From NCBI RefSeq assembly GCF_902168065.1, contig NZ_LR655690.1, forward strand, positions 186,001 through 250,000: 64,000 nt of DNA, written 5' to 3'. The translations under genes and the position numbers were made by a program. Positions 56,713 through 64,000 of this stretch are shown in pieces. Position 1 is the first letter of the stretch, and each line of letters begins with the position of its first letter. The notes under the pieces were generated by a model, which was not told the DNA's origin, searched no databases, and saw nothing but the letters and a program-made list of their open reading frames with translations. The stretch comes from Mycobacterium tilburgii. Lineage in GTDB: Bacteria; Actinomycetota; Actinomycetes; Mycobacteriales; Mycobacteriaceae.

Positions 56713-59133
56713 ATGACCTCAGCGGCCAAGACCCAGACCGGTGGTGACGAGGCGACCCCGCCGGACACGGTCAAACTGACCATCGACGGTGTCGAAGTCA
56801 GCGTTCCCAAGGGAACGTTGGTGATTCGCGCGGCCGAGTTGATGGGCATCCAGATTCCGCGGTTCTGCGATCACCCGCTGCTCGACCCGGTCGGGGCCTG
56901 CCGCCAATGCCTGGTCGAGGTCGAGGGCCAGCGCAAACCGCTGGCTTCGTGCACCACCGTCTGCACCGATGACATGGTGTTATGCACCCAACTGACCTCC
57001 GAAGCCGCGGACAAGGCTCAGCACAGCGTGATGGAACTGCTGCTGATCAACCATCCGCTGGACTGCCCGATGTGCGACAAGGGCGGCGAATGCCCGCTGC
57101 AGAACCAAGCGATGTCCAACGGCCGCGCCGATTCTCGTTTCGAAGACGTCAAGCGCACGTTCGCCAAGCCGATCAACATCTCCTCGCAGGTGCTGCTGGA
57201 CCGCGAACGCTGCATCCTGTGCGCGCGCTGCACGCGGTTCTCCGAGCAGATCGCCGGCGACCCGTTCATCGACATGCAGGAACGCGGCGCCCTACAGCAG
57301 GTCGGCATCTACGCGAATGAGCCGTTTGACTCCTACTTCTCGGGCAACACCGTGCAGATCTGCCCCGTCGGCGCGCTAACCGGCACCGCCTACCGGTTCC
57401 GGGCCCGCCCGTTCGACCTCGTCTCCAGCCCCAGCGTGTGCGAACACTGCGCCGGCGGCTGCGCCGAACGCACCGATCATCGCCGCGGAAAAGTGTTGCG
57501 CCGCTTGGCCGGAGATGACCCCGAGGTCAACGAGGAGTGGAACTGCGACAAGGGCCGCTGGGCCTTCCAGTACGCCACCCAACTCGACGTGCTCACCACC
57601 CCGCTGGTGCGGGACTCCGACGGCGCTCTGCAGCCGGCGTCGTGGGCACACGCGATCGTGGCGGCCACCCGCGGACTCGAGGCGGCCCGCGGGCGCACCG
57701 GCGTACTCGTCGGCGGTCGGACAACCTGGGAAGACGCCTACGCCTACGCCAAGTTCGCGCGGATCGCACTGGACACCAACGACATCGACTTCCGCGCCCG
57801 GCCGTGCTCGGTCGAAGAGACCGACTTTTTGTCGGCACATATCGCGGGCCGACTGCTCACGGTCACCTATTCCGACCTGGAATCGGCGCCGGTGGTGCTG
57901 CTGGTCGGATTCGAACCCGAGGACGAGGCACCGATCGTGTTCCTGCGGCTGCGCAAGGCCGCCCGCAAGCGTGGCGTGCCGATCTATGCGGTCGCACCCT
58001 TCGCCACGCGCGCGCTGAAGAAGATGTCGGGCCGGTTGCTGCAAACCGTTCCGGGCGCTGAGCCGTCGACGTTGGACGGGCTGGCCACCGGCGAAGTCGG
58101 CGACCTGTTGTCGACGGCAGGGGCGGTCATCATGGTCGGCGAACGGCTGGCCACGGTGCCCGGTGGCCTGTCCGCGGCGGCTCGGCTGGCCGATGCCACC
58201 GGGGCCCGGCTGGCCTGGGTGCCGCGGCGTGCCGGCGAACGCGGCGCGCTGGAGGCCGGCGCCCTGCCCGGGCTGCTGCCCGGCGGTCGCCTCGTCGCCG
58301 ACGAGACCGCCCGCGCACAGGTGGCCGCGGCGTGGAACGTCGACGAATTGCCGTCCGCGCCAGGGCGTGACGCCGACGCGATCCTGACCGGCGCCACCGA
58401 CGGAAGTCTGGGCGCTCTGCTGGTCGGTGGTATCGAACCCGGCGACTTCGCCGATCCCGACGCGGTGCTGGCCGCGCTGGACGCCGCCCCCTTCATCGTC
58501 AGCCTGGAGCTGCGGCACAGTAAGGTCACCGAACGCGCCAACGTGGTCTTCCCGGTCGCACCGACGACGCAGAAGGCGGGCGCATTCGTCAACTGGGAAG
58601 GGCGCTTCCGCCCCTTCGACGTGGCGCTGCGCGGCGTCACCCGGCAAGCCGCTCAGTCTGACCATCAAATCCTCGACACGCTGGCCGACGAGATGGGCGT
58701 ATATCTGGGCATGACCACCGTAACGACGCCCCGGGACGAAATCGCCGCGCTCGGCAACTGGGACGGCAAACGCGGAACCAGCCCATCGGTGCAGGCACCC
58801 CAGCCGCCGCAGCCAGGCCGGGGAGAAGCCGTGCTGACCGGTTGGCGGTTGATGCTGGACAGCGGCCGGCTGCAAGACGGCGAGCCGCATCTTGCGGGGA
58901 CGGCGCGCAAACCCGTGGCTCGATTGTCGGCAGGCACCGCCGCCGAGATCGGTGCCACCGAGGGCAACACGGTCACGGTCAGCACACCGCGCGGATCAAT
59001 CAGCTTGCCGCTAAACATCACTGACATGCCCGACCGGGTGGTGTGGTTGCCGCTGAACTCCCCCGGTTCGGCGGTCCAGCGGGACCTGAGCATCACCGTC
59101 GGCAGCATCGTGCGGATCGGAGTGGGCCAATGA
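56713..59133 (+). CDS. nuoG: NADH-quinone oxidoreductase subunit NuoG
   Basis: The large iron-sulfur subunit, 806 residues, the M. tuberculosis length. The N-terminus holds a 2Fe-2S ferredoxin fold ([23 protein letters not shown]), the His-Cys 4Fe-4S site ([20 protein letters not shown]), then [13 protein letters not shown] and [21 protein letters not shown] begins the molybdopterin-oxidoreductase-like part, which is not catalytic here. The C-terminal domain (about 750-806) is the usual beta barrel. It ends four bases into nuoH. Confidence 0.95.
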   Translation: MTSAAKTQTGGDEATPPDTVKLTIDGVEVSVPKGTLVIRAAELMGIQIPRFCDHPLLDPVGACRQCLVEVEGQRKPLASCTTVCTDDMVLCTQLTSEAADKAQHSVMELLLINHPLDCPMCDKGGECPLQNQAMSNGRADSRFEDVKRTFAKPINISSQVLLDRERCILCARCTRFSEQIAGDPFIDMQERGALQQVGIYANEPFDSYFSGNTVQICPVGALTGTAYRFRARPFDLVSSPSVCEHCAGGCAERTDHRRGKVLRRLAGDDPEVNEEWNCDKGRWAFQYATQLDVLTTPLVRDSDGALQPASWAHAIVAATRGLEAARGRTGVLVGGRTTWEDAYAYAKFARIALDTNDIDFRARPCSVEETDFLSAHIAGRLLTVTYSDLESAPVVLLVGFEPEDEAPIVFLRLRKAARKRGVPIYAVAPFATRALKKMSGRLLQTVPGAEPSTLDGLATGEVGDLLSTAGAVIMVGERLATVPGGLSAAARLADATGARLAWVPRRAGERGALEAGALPGLLPGGRLVADETARAQVAAAWNVDELPSAPGRDADAILTGATDGSLGALLVGGIEPGDFADPDAVLAALDAAPFIVSLELRHSKVTERANVVFPVAPTTQKAGAFVNWEGRFRPFDVALRGVTRQAAQSDHQILDTLADEMGVYLGMTTVTTPRDEIAALGNWDGKRGTSPSVQAPQPPQPGRGEAVLTGWRLMLDSGRLQDGEPHLAGTARKPVARLSAGTAAEIGATEGNTVTVSTPRGSISLPLNITDMPDRVVWLPLNSPGSAVQRDLSITVGSIVRIGVGQ

Positions 59134-60392
59134 CTTCCACCTTGACCGGTTTCGGCCACGACAGTTGGTGGCTGGTGCTCGGGAAATCGCTCGCCATCTT
59201 CGTGCTCCTGGTGCTCAACGTGCTGGTGGCGATCCTGCTCGAGCGCAAGATCCTCGGTTGGATGCAGCAGCGGCCCGGGCCCAACCGGGCGGGGCCGTGG
59301 GGGGTGCTGCAGAGCCTGGCCGACGGCATCAAGCTCGCCCTGAAGGAGAGCATCACCCCGGGCGGCGTCGAAAAGTTCGTTTACTTTGCCGCGCCGGTCT
59401 TTTCGGTCATCCCGGCGTTAACCGCGTTCGCGTTCATCCCGTTCGGTCCCGAGGTGTCTTTGTTCGGTCACCGCACCCCGCTGCAGCTGACCGACCTGCC
59501 GGTCGCGGTGCTGTTCATTCTGGGGCTTTCCGCGATCGGGGTGTACGGCATCGTGCTGGGCGGCTGGGCCTCGGGATCGACCTACCCGCTGCTGGGCGGG
59601 GTGCGTTCCACCGCCCAGGTGATCTCGTATGAGGTTGCGATGGGCTTGTCGTTCGCGGCGGTCTTTTTGTTCGCCGGCACCATGTCGACGTCCGGCATCG
59701 TAAAGGCGCAGGAGGGCAGCGTCTGGTACGTGTTCCTGCTGGTGCCGTCGTTCATCATCTACCTCATTTCGATGGTCGGCGAAACCAACCGCGCCCCTTT
59801 CGATCTGCCCGAGGCCGAAGGCGAGCTGGTCGCCGGATTCCACACCGAGTACTCATCGCTGAAGTTCGCGATGTTCATGCTCGCCGAATACGTCAACATG
59901 ATGACAGTATCCTCGCTGGCCACCGTCTTGTTCTTCGGCGGCTGGCATGCGCCCTGGCCGCTCAACCTGTGGGATGGTGCCAATACCGGTTGGTGGCCGC
60001 TGATCTGGTTCACTGCCAAGATGTGGACGTTCCTGTTCATCTACATGTGGTTGCGAGCCTCGCTGCCGCGGCTGCGCTACGACCAGTTCATGGGCTTGGG
60101 CTGGAAGTTGCTGATCCCGGTCTCGCTGGTCTGGGTGATGATCGCCGGCATCATCCGCTCGCTGCGCAACCAAGGGTACGCGCACTGGACTCCGCTGCTG
60201 GTGGTCTGCAGCGTCGTCGTCGCCGTTATCCTGATCTCGTTGCTCAGTAAGCCTTTCAAAGCCCCGGGCGACCGCGCCCTCAAGCGCGAGCTGCACAAGC
60301 ACCGCGACGCACTGCCGCCGCCCGCGTTCCCGACACCGCCACTGCCGGGCAAGGTCTTGACGTCGTCGGTCGGTGCGAGCAGGAGACCGCAC
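59130..60392 (+). CDS. nuoH: NADH-quinone oxidoreductase subunit NuoH, reading without stop into nuoI
   Basis: The membrane subunit that links the quinone site to the proton-pumping arm. The 421 codons from ATG 59130 encode eight or so helices with [79 protein letters not shown] (quinone-site region) and [27 protein letters not shown]. The C-terminal tail (about 385-421) is basic and Pro-rich. No stop occurs before nuoI begins in the same frame at 60393, so the nuoH frame extends to 60950 as a 606-residue fusion. The core is otherwise normal. Confidence 0.93.
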
Positions 60393-60950
60393 ATGGCTAA
60401 ATTCCTCGACGCCATGGCCGGGTTCGGCGTGACATTCGCGGCGATGTTCAAAAAGACTGTGACCGAGGAGTATCCGGAGAAGCCCGGCCCGGTCGCGCCG
60501 CGTTACCACGGACGCCATCAGCTCAACCGTTACCCTGACGGCCTAGAGAAATGCATCGGCTGCGAACTGTGCGCCTGGGCCTGTCCGGCCGACGCCATCT
60601 ACGTCGAAGGCGCAGACAACACTGAAGAGGCGAGGTTTTCGCCGGGAGAACGGTACGGCCGGGTTTATCAGATCAACTATCTGCGATGCATCGGCTGCGG
60701 CCTGTGCATCGAGGCCTGTCCGACCCGCGCCCTGACGATGACCAATGACTATGAGATGGCCGACGACAACCGCGCCGACCTGATCTACGAGAAGGACCGC
60801 TTGCTGGCGCCGCTGCTGCAAGACATGCTCGCGCCGCCACACCCGCGAACCGGGGGCGCCACCGACAAAGACTACTACCTCGGCAACGTCACCGCGCATG
60901 GCTTAAAGTCGCAGAGCCACGCCAAAGATCCTGCAGGAGAGCCAAAGTGA
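60393..60950 (+). CDS. nuoI: NADH-quinone oxidoreductase subunit NuoI, fused in frame to nuoH
   Basis: A ferredoxin-like subunit with two 4Fe-4S clusters. The 185 residues from ATG 60393 include [21 protein letters not shown] and [21 protein letters not shown], the eight cysteine ligands. The ATG is preceded by AGGAG at 60381, so it can be translated alone. The same frame is open from nuoH. It is shorter at the N-terminus than the 211-residue M. tuberculosis protein. The TGA overlaps the nuoJ GTG. Confidence 0.94.
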   Translation: MAKFLDAMAGFGVTFAAMFKKTVTEEYPEKPGPVAPRYHGRHQLNRYPDGLEKCIGCELCAWACPADAIYVEGADNTEEARFSPGERYGRVYQINYLRCIGCGLCIEACPTRALTMTNDYEMADDNRADLIYEKDRLLAPLLQDMLAPPHPRTGGATDKDYYLGNVTAHGLKSQSHAKDPAGEPK

Positions 60951-61741
60951 CCGCTGTGACTGGCCATCTGCTGGCGACCACATGGGCGAGCGACACCATC
61001 GTTCGCACCTCGACCGGTGAGGCGGTGGCGTTCTGGCTGCTGGGTGCGCTGGCCGTGATCGGCGCGATCGGGGTGGTGATGAGCGTCAACGCCGTGTACT
61101 CGGCGATGTTCCTGGCGATGACCATGATCATCCTCGCCGTGTTCTACATGATCCAGGACGCACTGTTTCTGGGTGTGGTCCAAGTCGTGGTCTACACCGG
61201 CGCGGTGATGATGCTGTTCCTGTTCGTGCTGATGCTGATTGGCGTGGACTCCGCGGAATCACTGAAGGAAACGCTGCGCGGCCAGCGGGTGGCCGCTGTG
61301 ATCACCGGAGTCGCGTTCGGCGTCCTGCTGATCGCGGCGATCGGAAACGTTGCCACCGGCGGCTTCGTCGGGCTGACCACCGCCAACTCCAATGGCAACG
61401 TCGAAGGGCTGGCGGCTCTGATCTTTTCGCGCTACCTGTGGGCGTTCGAGTTGACCAGCGCGCTGTTGATCACCGCGGCGATCGGGGCCATGGTGCTGGC
61501 TCATCGCGAACGATTCGAACGCCGCAAGACGCAGCGCGAGCTCTCCGAGGAGCGGTTCCGCTCCGGTGGGCGCCCCACCCCGTTCCCCAACCCCGGTGTG
61601 TACGCACGCCGCAACGCGGTGGACGTAGCCGCGTTGCTGCCGGACGGTTCGTACTCGGAGGAGTCGGTGTCGAGCCTGCTACGCGCCCGCACCGCGGGCG
61701 GCACAACGACCCCGCAAGCCATCAAAGGCGGTGCGTCATGA
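60947..61741 (+). CDS. nuoJ: NADH-quinone oxidoreductase subunit NuoJ
   Basis: A small membrane subunit of complex I, 264 residues. Five helices: [72 protein letters not shown] (conserved helix with a pi bulge in homologues), [17 protein letters not shown], and a C-terminal helix [29 protein letters not shown]. The last 70 residues are a basic Arg-rich tail. GTG 60947 overlaps nuoI; its stop overlaps the nuoK ATG. Confidence 0.94.
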   Translation: MTAVTGHLLATTWASDTIVRTSTGEAVAFWLLGALAVIGAIGVVMSVNAVYSAMFLAMTMIILAVFYMIQDALFLGVVQVVVYTGAVMMLFLFVLMLIGVDSAESLKETLRGQRVAAVITGVAFGVLLIAAIGNVATGGFVGLTTANSNGNVEGLAALIFSRYLWAFELTSALLITAAIGAMVLAHRERFERRKTQRELSEERFRSGGRPTPFPNPGVYARRNAVDVAALLPDGSYSEESVSSLLRARTAGGTTTPQAIKGGAS

Positions 61742-62037
61742 ATCCGGCCAACTACCTTTACCTTTCGGCACTGCTGTTCACCATCGGGGCCTCCGGTGTG
61801 CTGTTGCGCCGCAACTCCATCGTGATGTTCATGTGCGTCGAGCTGATGCTCAACGCCGTCAACCTGGCGTTCGTCACGTTTGCGCGGCTGCACGGCCACC
61901 TGGACGGGCAGATGATCGCGTTCTTCACGATGGTGGTGGCCGCGTGCGAGGTCGTCATCGGCCTGGCCATCATCATGACGATTTTCCGTGCCCGCAAATC
62001 CGCGTCGGTCGACGACGCCAACCTCCTCAAAGGCTGA
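61738..62037 (+). CDS. nuoK: NADH-quinone oxidoreductase subunit NuoK
   Basis: A three-helix membrane subunit of 99 residues with the conserved proton-pathway glutamates in [20 protein letters not shown] and [19 protein letters not shown]. It starts at ATG 61738 and ends at 62037; its small size and sequence are typical. Confidence 0.96.
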   Translation: MNPANYLYLSALLFTIGASGVLLRRNSIVMFMCVELMLNAVNLAFVTFARLHGHLDGQMIAFFTMVVAACEVVIGLAIIMTIFRARKSASVDDANLLKG

Positions 62038-62047
62038 GAACGCCACG

Positions 62048-63943
62048 ATGAATCACTACACCTGCATGTTGGTCGCATTACCGCTGGCGGGTGCCGCAAT
62101 CCTGCTGTTCGGCGGTAGACGCACCGATGCGTGGGGACATTGGCTGGGCGTCCTCGCCGTGCTGGGCTCGTTCGGAGTCGGTGCAACTATGTTGTCGGAC
62201 TTGCTGAGTCGCGACAGTGAGCACCGAGCCATCCACCAGACGCTGTTCACCTGGATCCCGGTCAACGAGTTTCAGGTCGACCCCGGGCTGCAGATCGACC
62301 AGCTGTCGGTGTGCTTCGTGTTGCTGATCTCCGGTGTGGGATCGCTGATCCACATCTACTCGGTCGCCTACATGGCCGAAGACCCGGACCGCAGAAAGTT
62401 TTTCGGATACCTCAACCTGTTCCTGGCCTCGATGCTGCTGCTGGTTGTCGCCGACAACTACCTGGTGCTCTACGTCGGCTGGGAAGGCGTCGGTCTGGCG
62501 TCGTATCTGTTGATCAGTTTCTGGTACCACAAGCCGTCGGCGGCCACCGCCGCCAAGAAGGCGTTCGTGATGAACCGGGTCGGCGACGCCGGCCTGGTCG
62601 TGGGCATGTTCCTGATGTTCAGCACATTCGGAACGCTCTCGTACGCCGGTGTTTTCGCCGGAGCGGCCGCCGCGGGTCCCGGAAAGACGGGCGTGCTGAC
62701 GGTGATGGGCCTGCTCCTGCTGCTCGGCGCCTGCGCCAAGTCGGTACAGGTCCCGCTACAGGCCTGGTTGGGTGACGCAATGGAAGGCCCCACCCCGGTG
62801 TCCGCGTTGATCCACGCCGCCACCATGGTGACCGCCGGGGTGTACCTGATCGTACGGTCCAACCCGCTGTACAACCTGGCACCCGGCGCGCAACTGGGCG
62901 TCGTGCTGGTCGGTTTTGTCACGCTGCTGTTCGGAGCGTTCATCGGCTGTGCCAAGGACGACATTAAACGCGCGCTGGCGGCGTCGACGATGAGCCAGAT
63001 CGGCTACATGGTGCTGGCCGCCGGTCTCGGCCCGGCGGGCTACGCCTTTGCGATCATGCACCTGCTCACCCACGGCTTCTTCAAGGCCGGGCTGTTCCTA
63101 GGGTCGGGCTCGATCATTCACGCGATGCACGAGGAGCAGGACATGCGCCGCTACGGCGGCCTGCGCGCGGCCCTGCCGATCACCTTCATCACCTTCGGGT
63201 TGGGTTACCTGGCGATCATCGGCGTGCCGCCGTTCGCCGGCTTCTACTCCAAGGACGCCATCATCGAGGTGGCGCTGGCCGACGGTGGTGCACGCGGCTA
63301 CACCCTGGGCGGCGCAGCGCTGCTGGGCGCCGGGGTCACCGCGTTTTACATGACGCGGGTGATGCTGATGACCTTCTTCGGCGAAAAGCGTTGGGCGCCG
63401 GGCAGTCATCCGCACGAGGCTCCGGCGCTGATGAGCGGAACGATGATCCTGCTCGCCTTCGGCTCAATGTTCTCCGGCGGCCTGTTCGCCATCGGCGGCA
63501 CCCTGCCGCATTGGCTGGAGCCGGTCGTCGGGGCGCACGAGGAAAGCACGCACACGCTGCCCGACTGGATCAGCACCACGCTGGCGCTAGCGGTCGTCGC
63601 GGTCGGAATCCTGGTGGCGTATCAGAAGTACGGCAGGTCCGACATCCCCAGAGTCGCCCCGGTCCAGGTGTCGGCACTCACCATTGCCGCACGACGAGAC
63701 CTCTACGGCGATGCCTTCAACGAGGAGGTGTTCATGCGTCCTGGCGCGCAGTTGACCGACGCGCTGGTCGAGGTCGACAACGCGGGCGTGGACGGCTCGG
63801 TCAACGCCCTGGCCGCACTGGTCAGCCGAACCTCGAATCGATTGCGCGGCTTGCAGACCGGGTTCGCCCGCTCCTACGCGCTGTCGATGCTGGCGGGGGC
63901 TACGCTGTTGGTCGCGGCGATCCTGGCGGTGCAACTGTGGTGA
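62048..63943 (+). CDS. nuoL: NADH-quinone oxidoreductase subunit NuoL
   Basis: The distal antiporter-like proton-pumping subunit, 631 residues. [38 protein letters not shown] carries the conserved Glu of helix 5, [37 protein letters not shown] and [22 protein letters not shown] follow, then [36 protein letters not shown]. The long lateral C-terminal helix and last helix (about 600-631) are present. ATG 62048 lies ten bases after nuoK. The frame is intact. Confidence 0.96.
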   Translation: MNHYTCMLVALPLAGAAILLFGGRRTDAWGHWLGVLAVLGSFGVGATMLSDLLSRDSEHRAIHQTLFTWIPVNEFQVDPGLQIDQLSVCFVLLISGVGSLIHIYSVAYMAEDPDRRKFFGYLNLFLASMLLLVVADNYLVLYVGWEGVGLASYLLISFWYHKPSAATAAKKAFVMNRVGDAGLVVGMFLMFSTFGTLSYAGVFAGAAAAGPGKTGVLTVMGLLLLLGACAKSVQVPLQAWLGDAMEGPTPVSALIHAATMVTAGVYLIVRSNPLYNLAPGAQLGVVLVGFVTLLFGAFIGCAKDDIKRALAASTMSQIGYMVLAAGLGPAGYAFAIMHLLTHGFFKAGLFLGSGSIIHAMHEEQDMRRYGGLRAALPITFITFGLGYLAIIGVPPFAGFYSKDAIIEVALADGGARGYTLGGAALLGAGVTAFYMTRVMLMTFFGEKRWAPGSHPHEAPALMSGTMILLAFGSMFSGGLFAIGGTLPHWLEPVVGAHEESTHTLPDWISTTLALAVVAVGILVAYQKYGRSDIPRVAPVQVSALTIAARRDLYGDAFNEEVFMRPGAQLTDALVEVDNAGVDGSVNALAALVSRTSNRLRGLQTGFARSYALSMLAGATLLVAAILAVQLW

Positions 63944-64000
63944 ACCTCCCCTGGTTAAGCGTGCTGTGGCTGGTCCCGCTGGCCGGTTCGGTGCTGATCA
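63940..64000 (+). CDS. nuoM: NADH-quinone oxidoreductase subunit NuoM, partial
   Basis: The GTG at 63940 overlaps the nuoL stop by GTGA and opens [20 protein letters not shown], the first helix expected of NuoM, the second antiporter-like subunit. The rest lies outside the window. Confidence 0.85.
   Translation, partial: MNLPWLSVLWLVPLAGSVLI

Noticed and set aside
1..64000. CRISPR arrays, toxin-antitoxin pairs, restriction systems or prophage structural genes
   Set aside because: No regularly spaced repeats and no recognisable genes of these kinds were seen; the only mobile traces are the IS481-like remnant and the ssrA-flanking repeats.

Overview
The window comes from a slow-growing, host-adapted Mycobacterium with a decaying genome. 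Intact genes match M. tuberculosis proteins in near-identical order: the Rv3051c-Rv3065 neighbourhood (nrdHIE, an SDR, cyp136, mmr), the Rv3100c-Rv3106 neighbourhood (smpB, ftsX, ftsE, mscS-type channel, prfB, fprA) and the Rv3129-Rv3157 neighbourhood (tgs1, hisN, fadE24, fadE23, response regulator, nuoA-M). About half the window between these blocks is pseudogenes with frameshifts, in-frame stops and deletion scars. The almost complete nuo operon argues against M. leprae, which has lost it. The pattern suits a lineage such as M. lepraemurium, M. genavense, M. haemophilum or M. ulcerans, but the sequence alone does not name the species.

Layout. 1-5160: decayed LLM-class oxidoreductase, alcohol dehydrogenase, mmpL/mmpS and methyltransferase. 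5526-8715: intact nrdH-nrdI-nrdE (class Ib ribonucleotide reductase) with probable paired NrdR boxes and a large leader hairpin. 8971-21363: mainly scars, with an intact SDR, cyp136 and mmr. 21560-24050: fragments, an intact FkbM-type methyltransferase and an IS481-like remnant. 24052-25400: two unrecognised genes between 17-bp direct repeats, then tmRNA (ssrA). 25583-27906: three pseudogenes. 27903-34142: smpB, ftsX, ftsE, a proline-rich membrane protein, an MscS channel, prfB (one-base insertion) and fprA. 34171-42270: pseudogenes including a substrate-binding protein, SulP permease, norB and an SPFH protein, plus an internally deleted tgs1 beside DosR-like boxes. 42295-45795: hisN, fadE24, fadE23. 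45788-50867: a decayed acyl-CoA/CoA-transferase/HMG-CoA-lyase region. 50950-64000: response regulator and nuoA to nuoM, the last cut by the window edge.

Retained functions are core ones: deoxynucleotide supply, ribosome rescue and translation termination, cell-division ABC transporter FtsEX, histidine synthesis, fatty-acid oxidation and respiratory complex I. Lost functions are accessory: lipid and drug export, nitric oxide reduction, transport, and many redox and lipid enzymes. Notable points are an in-frame nuoH-nuoI fusion, a frameshift in prfB, repeats bordering the tmRNA 3' end, a variant tmRNA tag, and several chimeric reading frames created by deletions.
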